A stretch of 64,000 nucleotides of DNA from Amphibalanus amphitrite (taxonomy: Eukaryota; Arthropoda; Thecostraca; Balanomorpha; Balanidae): assembly GCF_019059575.1 (NCBI RefSeq), contig NW_024882308.1:267915-331914 (forward strand), read 5' to 3'. The translations under genes and the position numbers were made by a program. The notes under the pieces were generated by a model that did no database searches, was not told the DNA's origin, and saw nothing but the letters and a program-made list of their open reading frames with translations. Shown one piece after another: positions 22,701-31,700 of the stretch (positions are counted from its first letter, which is position 1; each line of letters starts with the position of its first letter).

Positions 22701-25700
22701 ACGAGCAAAAACCCAACCCACTGGGTTTTTGGGTTTTTGGGTGGGTAATTGAAAGCAAAAACCCAGGGTGGGTTTTTGCCTTAACTTTGAATTGTTTCGA
22801 TCACCACAATCACTTCTACATTTCAGTATTTCATGCTTTGGGCCTAATTCAATGTTTAATTTATGCTAGCATCTTAAAGTGTGTTACAGAGACGCTGAAT
22901 CAATGCCTGTTATAAGTAAAAACCCAACCTGGTGGGTTTTTGGGTTTCTAAGCTGCTTTTATATTTAGAATGGGAACTGAAGCAAGCAACTAATAGGAAA
23001 CAATAGTAAAATGTTTCGTTGTCCATGTGCACCAGTACGTGGACTGGATGAGGTCGACCACTCCTCTGGATTGGCGGGAATCTGCAATTATGTGGTGTGG
23101 TGTCAGCGCTGCTCTCGGCGGAGGCTGCCGGGCGCGCCTCGTGTTATAGACGCCCTGCAACATAAGGCGCGAGATGCAGCGGGCCGCCGGCTAGGCTGGG
23201 GCAGGGGGGGGGGGACAAAGTTTAGTTCATACCTACCAGTCTGGCTGCTCCCGTACCTACGTCGCCAAACCAAGAGAACACCCGAGGGCATTTACGTGCT
23301 GAAGATCGGGAACATCCGCGATATTCAAGAACGCCTGTGGCCTGATCTGCGCATAGCTTCGTGGAAAACTGGACACCGACACATTCATCAATGTCTCCTG
23401 TAGCGATTTCCGTGTCCAAAATATGCATAAGTAGTCAAAATTTCGGATGGCAGGGCAAGAAAGGCGACTCTGAAACTCGGTTAAAACAGCGTTTATACTG
23501 TGGTTTCGGCGGCATTATCACTTTTACGCATCCGTGCGCTCCCTCCCAGCGCGGCGGAAGTGCGACCGACGAAGAGGTTGCTAGGCAACGGTATTTGCTT
23601 GGGCTGTTCTATGAACTCAGGTTTCTATAGCAACCCCGTAACAAACCAATGAAACTGAACAGGTCTCCATGGCAACCACGGTACAAACATTGCTATAGAA
23701 CACGTCTGGTAAAATTAGTTGCAACTATCTTTAGCCACCGTGGTTGCAACGATCATAGGGCCTAATGAAACATCACAGCTAAAACAACCAAAGTGTGAAC
23801 AAAAATATCAAAAAGCCTCCAGTAATATCAAAAACCCACCAAAAAAAAAACACGAAAAACCCACCAAAAATACCAAAAACCCACCAAAACCCATGAAAAA
23901 CCCTGGGTTTTTAACAACCCTGCCTGTGCCCAGTGCCGACGCCGCCCAGCTCAATGACTGGCATGCGCTGTCGTTGCAGTACCGCGCCAAGGATGACCTA
24001 CGAAACGGCACCTACGCCGGCGCCGTCACCGGCGGCCTTATAGGACTGCGAGGTGAGTGAGAAAGAGCCGGCGAGGGATGTGACTCTTCAAGCGGTCTAT
24101 CCTCTGGGCCATTGAAGTCATGAAAGGTGAAGAAACTCTGGAGAAGAAAAAAAAAACTTGAAATTAAAGATCCTGCCTTGAAACTTGATTGGACATGATG
24201 GCTGTTATGCATGGTGATTGGTGACGCTGTTGTTAACGAACAAACAAGCAACAATTGTGCTCATATCAGGGCCTCGGCTAACATGTTAACTACTGGGGCA
24301 AATGCCCCAGTAGCGTCAAGGAATGCCCCAGTAGTGGTCAGATTTTGCCCAACCTCCACAAAATAAGAATATATCAATATAAACGTAATTAAAGCAACTT
24401 TACGTTTCACCATGTCTATTCATGGCTTCATCAGAAAATACAGGCCTCTCCGCTGCGCCGAATAATACGACATATAAACATAAAAATCACCAGAAGATAA
24501 AAAAGTACGTGCTCTAATTCCACTCCACTTCCTACCTAACTAAAATCTCTAGCCGAAGCACTGAAAATGATTAAACTAACATTTTTACATACAGCAACAT
24601 ACTTAAGAATTAGGCATATGCACTCGAGTTGTGCGGTGCAGCATACCACACAGGCATACTGGCATTGGAGCCGTGCGGCACAGCCTACCACCCAGGTGAC
24701 TGCACAGTATACTCGTACATGGATACACTGATTTGGGCCACAGTTACAAGTCCGCGCTTCGGGGGGGGGGGGCATGTGCACCCCATCTAGCCGAATCTTT
24801 TGTTAAGACCGGCCGTTCCATCATACGTGCCTAGAAGATGCATCCATCTCTTCTCTCTTACACGCCTGTAGTCCACGTTCTGCATCCACACTCTTTCCAG
24901 TCCCACCACGCGTAAATCGTCCACACTGTGGTCCGGAGTGCAGAAGTGGTGCCTCACCGGAAGCGCCACGGTCGGGTTGCTCACCCGTACGGATGATAGG
25001 TGGTTCTGTATACGGCCGTACAGATTTCCACCTGTCTCTCCCACGTAGCACACGCACTCACATACATTACACCATATTCCGTAAATAACATTTACACTTT
25101 TACACCCTATCGTCCTATCGCACGTCGTCACGCGCCCCTCCCCCGGTCCCCTCACGCGATCACTGCTTGAGCACATCCTTCTGCAAATGACACACTGTTT
25201 GCCGCAGCTCTCTGGTTTGCTATCGCCCTTCTTAGAAACAATACGCCTAGTTTTTGCATGTACTAAAATGTCACGTAGGTTCCTACCTCGTTTGTATGCT
25301 ACCATAGGCTGACCTGGAAAGACTTCGCGTAGCCTATGCGATCTGTGGAGTAGGTGCTGCTTCTTTGTGAGTACCGTCCTGATATTCGGTAGGAATTTGG
25401 AGTACGTGACCGCCATAGGTACTCTCCCCTCAGTTTTGTTGGACGGTCGGTCAGAAAGAAGCTGTTCCCTATTTACTGAATCAAGCTTTTTAAACTCCCT
25501 ATCTACTACTGTTTGAGGATATTCTCTCTCAAGAAGACGTTTCTTGAGGTTATCTTTGTGTTTGCTAAAATCTGTCTCGTTCGTGCAGATTCTCTTTATC
25601 CTAAGACCCAAGCCATAAGGGACTGCCTTTTTTGTGTGAATCGGGTGGTCAGAATCAAAGTGTAAGTACGATTTCGAGTCTGTTGACTTCACATGCAAAT

Positions 25701-28700
25701 CTGTGGACAAACGGCCATCCGTCCCTAATTGGACCAGCACATCAAGGAACTCTATTTGCGAGTGAGAGGTCCTGAGGTCCACTTGGATTCTGGGATGGAT
25801 TTGGTTAGCCCGCTCATGAAAACGGACTAATTCTTGTTCACCATGGAGCCAGATGCCAAATATGTCGTCTATATAGCGCCTCAAACTTTTGAGGCGCTTT
25901 TGAGTAACTCAAACTTTTGAGTCACGCTTCTCTCAAACCATTGATATATTGGCGCTATATAGACGACATATTTGGCATCTGGCTCCATGGTGAACAAGAA
26001 TTAGTCCGTTTTCATGAGCGGGCTAACCAAATCCATCCCAGAATCCAAGTGGACCTCAGGACCTCTCACTCGCAAATAGAGTTCCTTGATGTGCTGGTCC
26101 AATTAGGGACGGATGGCCGTTTGTCCACAGATTTGCATGTGAAGTCAACAGACTCGAAATCGTACTTACACTTTGATTCTGACCACCCGATTCACACAAA
26201 AAAGGCAGTCCCTTATGGCTTGGGTCTTAGGATAAAGAGAATCTGCACGAACGAGACAGATTTTAGCAAACACAAAGATAACCTCAAGAAACGTCTTCTT
26301 GAGAGAGAATATCCTCAAACAGTAGTAGATAGGGAGTTTAAAAAGCTTGATTCAGTAAATAGGGAACAGCTTCTTTCTGACCGACCGTCCAACAAAACTG
26401 AGGGGAGAGTACCTATGGCGGTCACGTACTCCAAATTCCTACCGAATATCAGGACGGTACTCGCAAAGAAGCAGCACCTACTCCACAGATCGCATAGGCT
26501 ACGCGAAGTCTTTCCAGGTCAGCCTATGGTAGCATACAAACGAGGTAGGAACCTACGTGACATTTTAGTACATGCAAAAACTAGGCGTATTGTTTCTAAG
26601 AAGGGCGATAGCAAACCAGAGAGCTGCGGCAAACAGTGTGTCATTTGCAGAAGGATGTACTCAAGCAGTGATCGCGTGAGGGGACCGGGGGAGGGGCGCG
26701 TGACGACGTACGATAGGACGATAGGGTGTAAAAGTGTAAATGTTATTTACGGAATATGGTGTAATGTATGTGAGTGCGTGTGCTACGTGGGAGAGACAGG
26801 TGGAAATCTGTACGGCCGTATACAGAACCACCTATCATCCGTACGGGTGAGCAACCCGACCGTGGCGCTTCCGGTGAGGCACCACTTCTGCACTCCGGAC
26901 CACAGTGTGGACGATTTACGCGTGGTGGGACTGGAAAGAGTGTGGATGCAGAACGTGGACTACAGGCGTGTAAGAGAGAAGAGATGGATGCATCTTCTAG
27001 GCACGTATGATGGAACGGCCGGTCTTAACAAAAGATTCGGCTAGATGGGGTGCACATGCCCCCCCCCCCCCGGAGCGCGGACTTGTAACTGTGGCCCAAA
27101 TCAGTGTATCGATGTACGAGTATACTGTGCAGTCACCTGGGTGGTAGGCTGTGCCGCACGGCTCCAATGCCAGTATGCCTGTGTGGTATGCTGCACCGCA
27201 CAACTCGAGTGCATATGCCTAATTCTTAAGTATGTTGCTGTATGTAAAAATGTTAGTTTAATCATTTTCAGTGCTTCGGCTAGAGATTTTAGTTAGGTAG
27301 GAAGTGGAGTGGAATTAGAGCACGTACTTTTTTATCTTCTGGTGATTTTTATGTTTATATGTCGTATTATTCGGCGCAGCGGAGAGGCCTGTATTTTCTG
27401 ATGAAGCCATGAATACACATGGTGAAACGTAAAGTTGCTTTAATTTCTATTCAAAAATGGCCAATTGCTGATCTACAATATAAACGTACATACATTTTTT
27501 TCACTCGGGAGCGGTAGAACACGTTTGTGGCAAGAAACCAGGGGCGGTGGAAGAGGGATGCATGGTGAGCAGCTGCATCCTCAATTTCCATCCAAAAACA
27601 TAGGCGTGCATTGCATTTACAAACATATCTTATTGCACCCCCATAACCCTTGCTTGTATTAGGGGGGGGGGGTCGAACGGACCCCCCCCCCCGATTTTCG
27701 CAAATAACTCGCGTAGAAAGCGGCCGATTAAGACGAAACTTTCAGTACCTTCGTGATAATTAATTTTACACCTACCCTGAAAATCTAATGACCCTGACCT
27801 TTAGACCTTTGACCTGTGACCTACTTTTCGAGACCATGTTTGGCCGGAATCGCGATTCAGTATGTCGGCTCGCATTATCCGCACGTTTGCAGTCTTTTCG
27901 TGGTTTCAAGCGTTCAAACATGGGATTTGATGTTGCTCCCATGGATTAGGGTCAAGGGTGGGTGTCAAGGTCACCGGAAGGTCAGGTCAGGTCACTGACT
28001 TTTGATGACCTTGGTTTACTTTTTCGAGTTTTACATGTTTCTAGGCTAGTTTTTCGAGCTGAATTCGAATTTAGCAACCATTTGAACATTTAAGATGTAG
28101 TTTTGGTGCCTTCGTAACATGTTACGAAGCTGTAAGGGCGGTTGCCACCTACTACCTACGAATACCCGGCAAAACCCTTACTGGTTGACCTGACCCGACC
28201 TGGCCTAAATACACGAAGACATCATCTATGATCATAACTAACATTATATTCGTGATCAGCACTTCGAAAAACCTCATAACGACCACCCTTTACGACGCTC
28301 TAACAGGTCCCGATTTTGCCGACCTTGGGTAATTGACCTCACCTGGACCTAGGTCCCTAAAGTTGGTTATCATCGGTTTCCTCTCGTCACGGGCAACACG
28401 CTCGTTATTTTTCCGCGAAGCTCTAGCTCGATCATGGGCGAAACGGCAAGGGGGGAGTCCAACGGACCCCCCCCCCCCCGATACTTTCGCGGCTGAAAAA
28501 AAAAAAAACACCAATACGGGCGAGGGATAATCCATAAGCTGCCCTTCGTTCGAAAGAGCGTCAAAAATAATGAAATTACTTCGACCACTTTTTGGTCGGG
28601 TCAAAGTTCAGGTCATTGGGTTCATTGAAAGCCAAATTTCGCCGATTTTCAGGTCGAATATCGACAGTTTGCAAGTTGCCGACGCATAACTCGGGAACCA

Positions 28701-31700
28701 ATAGAGCTACAGCGCCGCGGAGAAGCGCATTTAGTAGCTATATTAGCGTTCTTTCTGGTTATTTTCTCAAATTTGACCTAAGGTCAACAGTTTTGCCTGC
28801 AGGGAGCAAACACTGCCAAATAAAATATTTTTCGAGAAGTATTTCTGCAATAAAATTATACTCAAGCCTTGCACGAGCTTTCTTTTACCGACATCGTGTT
28901 CCTCTTGTCAAGACGCACCGAATGAACTATAATTTGACCTTGAAAGGTCAACTTGGAAATTTGACCTCAGGTCAAAGTCATGATCTGACCGGATATTGTC
29001 ATATTGCATCTCAGTGGATCCGTATCGTCAAGCTGAAAGCATATTTTCATCGGTGACCTGACCTTGAATGTCCTTGGTCTGAAAGTTTTACAAAAAAAAA
29101 GACAGAACATTGGAATGTCGCGAGTAATTGAGGCTGCTGAAAGTTTTACAACATGTGTAGAATTGATAGACCTGATAAGGTGCGCCGAGAGGCGCGGTCC
29201 GCGCCGCCGTTTTTTGAGATATCGGCGAACACCGCACGGGTGTTCAAACACCCCCAGGCAGTGTGCATTGTGACCATTTGCCCCAGTAGTCAAAATTCCT
29301 TAGCCGAGGCCCTGGCTCATATGGAAATAAGTCAGCGCTTCTGACGTTTGATGTTTGATGCTTGATGTCTGGTGCTTCGGGGGCACCAGGCACACTTTTC
29401 CTTTCTTTATGTTAGCCATTTAGCTTTGCTAGACCGATAGCTTTTCATTTGCTACGTAACTGACGATAAACAATTTTCTCAGTTTCCACCAATCATATTT
29501 TTTTAAAGTCTGCCAGTGATAACGCTTAACCCGGCAGGCGGTGGGCATCCCGGCCACCTTCCGCGCGGTGGGGGAGGGCATTTTTGCCCCCCCCCCCCGT
29601 ATCTCCGAAACTACTAGACGGATCCGTAAAATTCAAACGGCCTTCGATAGCTCTGTCGAATTTGCTGAGGGGAACCAAATTTCATTGACCTCGGGGTCAC
29701 TGATGACGACACAGGTCAGGTCAAAGATAACATTTTTCACCGTTCACGGGTCTTCTGGGGAATGCGTTATAACACCGAGTAAAACGCATTTTGTCGAAAA
29801 TCAGCGATAGGGCGTCAGTTGCCTAGTACACGTGTTGCTATTAGAGGTCACTGATAATACCAGGTCAGGTCACAGGTCAGGTCACCAAGGGTCAACACAT
29901 GAACCCAACTTTACTTAGATTGTGCGATGCATGTTTTATGGCCAATTTCTCATTTCCAACCCAATGGTGTTGGTTATAAGACCATCATGTACGGTTTAGG
30001 TCACTTTGTGGTTGAGGTCAGGTCAAGGTCAGGTCAAAAGAGGTCAAATTTAAAAGTTGATAGTTTTGCATAAAATGGATATTGATTCGATGCAGCTCGT
30101 CACGGGGAGTCTAATGGTGGTCTTTGTTTTGCGCTACGAGGTCTAACATTGCTAAAAATTGAGTTTGAAAATTTGACGTCATCAATTTTGAAGTTTCTTC
30201 GCTATAACTTGGCCAAAAAAAGAGGTATCGATCTAACATTCGGTATGCGGATAAAAGGTGGTAGCGACTATCACATATATTCCGTTTTTTTTCGAAATTC
30301 AAAACACTTTGGATTTTTGGGCTATTATATTAAAAAACAAATTGGGTCAAATTCCAAAAATTTCAAATATCCGATTCCGAGATAACAGTTTTGTAGCCCT
30401 GTTGATTCTACACCTATTATGTTCGAAACATTTTTCTGTGTTTCTAAAGCTGTAGGCCTGACGGCTCTTCCCGCGTAACCTTTTTTGGGTCGAAAATGGC
30501 AGAAATGACGTCACTCCGACGTCATTAGCGGCCAACCTATCATAGCCTTTGCAAAAAAATTTGGTCACAATGCGCAAAAGCTATTCACGGGGGGTACTGA
30601 AAGTTCGGTGACGATCGGCGCAGCGGTTCTGGAGATATATAAAAAAAAACTAAAGGGGGGGGGGAATGCCTCCCCCCACCGCCTGGAAGGTGAAAGTCCC
30701 CATCCCACCTTAACATTAGTTTTGAGTTGCTATAACGAAATTGGGGTCCCTAGGTTGCATTTACCGGTTTTGGTAATTCACAACATCGAGAAATGTTTTA
30801 ATTTCGAGATATTTAGATTCGAGTTTTTGGTGAATAACTGTAAAAAAAAAAACGGACGTTGAGCCGCGATTTTGGCAGCATCGTGTTCGCCTCGCTCAGA
30901 CCTCACCCAAACAAAAAGTATATTATTCGACGCGCCTGAGCGAGGCGAACACGATGCTGCCAAAATCGCGGCTCTGCGGCCGTTTTTTTTTTTGCGAATT
31001 TATTCACCAAAAACGGAACGGTACCTTGGGGCACTTGACCTGACTTCAGAGGTCACCGGTTGACCTAGGACCCTAAAATCGGGTATCAATCTCTGCGTCT
31101 CGTAACGGCGCACACGCTCGTTTTTTCCGCGACGCGCTAGCTCCACCAGGGGCGAAGCGGGGAGGGAGGTAGTACCCCCCCCCCCTCGGTCGACGCGTAT
31201 GTAGAAAACCAATAGGTCTGGCGAGGGTTAACCCGGAGCATGGCACGAGGATAACCAGCGGAAAATAGTGAGACAAAACCGGTGTCCACGGAGCGCAGCT
31301 GGTCGGCGGTCCGCAAGGGGTGCATAATTTTGGCACCTCCTCTAAGCTGGCTATTGACTTTGAGGACTGAATGAGTGTTCCAGATAGAATGTCTAACCGT
31401 GTGTGTTCGGTAGGTGTATCTGTTTTTTTTTTATCCAGCTTAATCCTCGTCCCGCTGGGGGGGGGGGGGACAAATTGCACCCCTGTGTTTTCCTGAATAG
31501 CAAGAAAACGGTTGCGCGCCACCAAATTTTCAGTGCCTTCCCGGGCATCAATTTGACACCTTCACACAAAATTTCAAGTCTTAGGTCACCTTAGGTCAGA
31601 AGTTATTGAGGTCAAACTGAGGTCATGTTCGAGCAAAAATTTCAACATTGGATGGTGGACTGACTTGTGATAACCTGGCGTACGAGGGGGTATCGAAAAG

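Larger units (their letters stand above)
24387..27445. repeat. 3-kb inverted duplication of a truncated Penelope-like element
   Basis: Two nearly identical arms (24387-25885 and about 25955-27445) face each other head to head around a short spacer that contains CAAACTTTTGAG repeats. The outermost bases of both arms are AATTAAAGCAACTTTACGTTTC and its complement (given here in pieces: AATTAAAGCAACTTTACG). Each arm holds one intact frame with the end of a reverse transcriptase and a GIY-YIG endonuclease. Head-to-head partial copies are known for Penelope-like elements. An assembly artefact cannot be excluded. Confidence 0.85.
24267..29314. mobile_element. 5.0-kb hAT-type element with perfect 8-bp target duplication, host of a Penelope insertion
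   Basis: GCTCATAT is duplicated at 24259-24266 and 29315-29322. The ends are CAGGGCCTCGGCTA and TAGCCGAGGCCCTG; further inside, ACTACTGGGGCAAATG and its complement extend the inverted repeat. The interior contains the Penelope-like palindrome (24388-27445), a CCCTCGCCC-subfamily element (27660-28527) and a truncated TGTTTGAACA-subfamily element (28531-29259). No hAT transposase is present. All of it lies in TIM22 intron 4. Confidence 0.8.

Noticed and set aside
23011-23403. 130-codon plus-strand frame as a gene
   Set aside because: It lies inside the hAT element 22691-23922 and has no recognised transposase or other domain.
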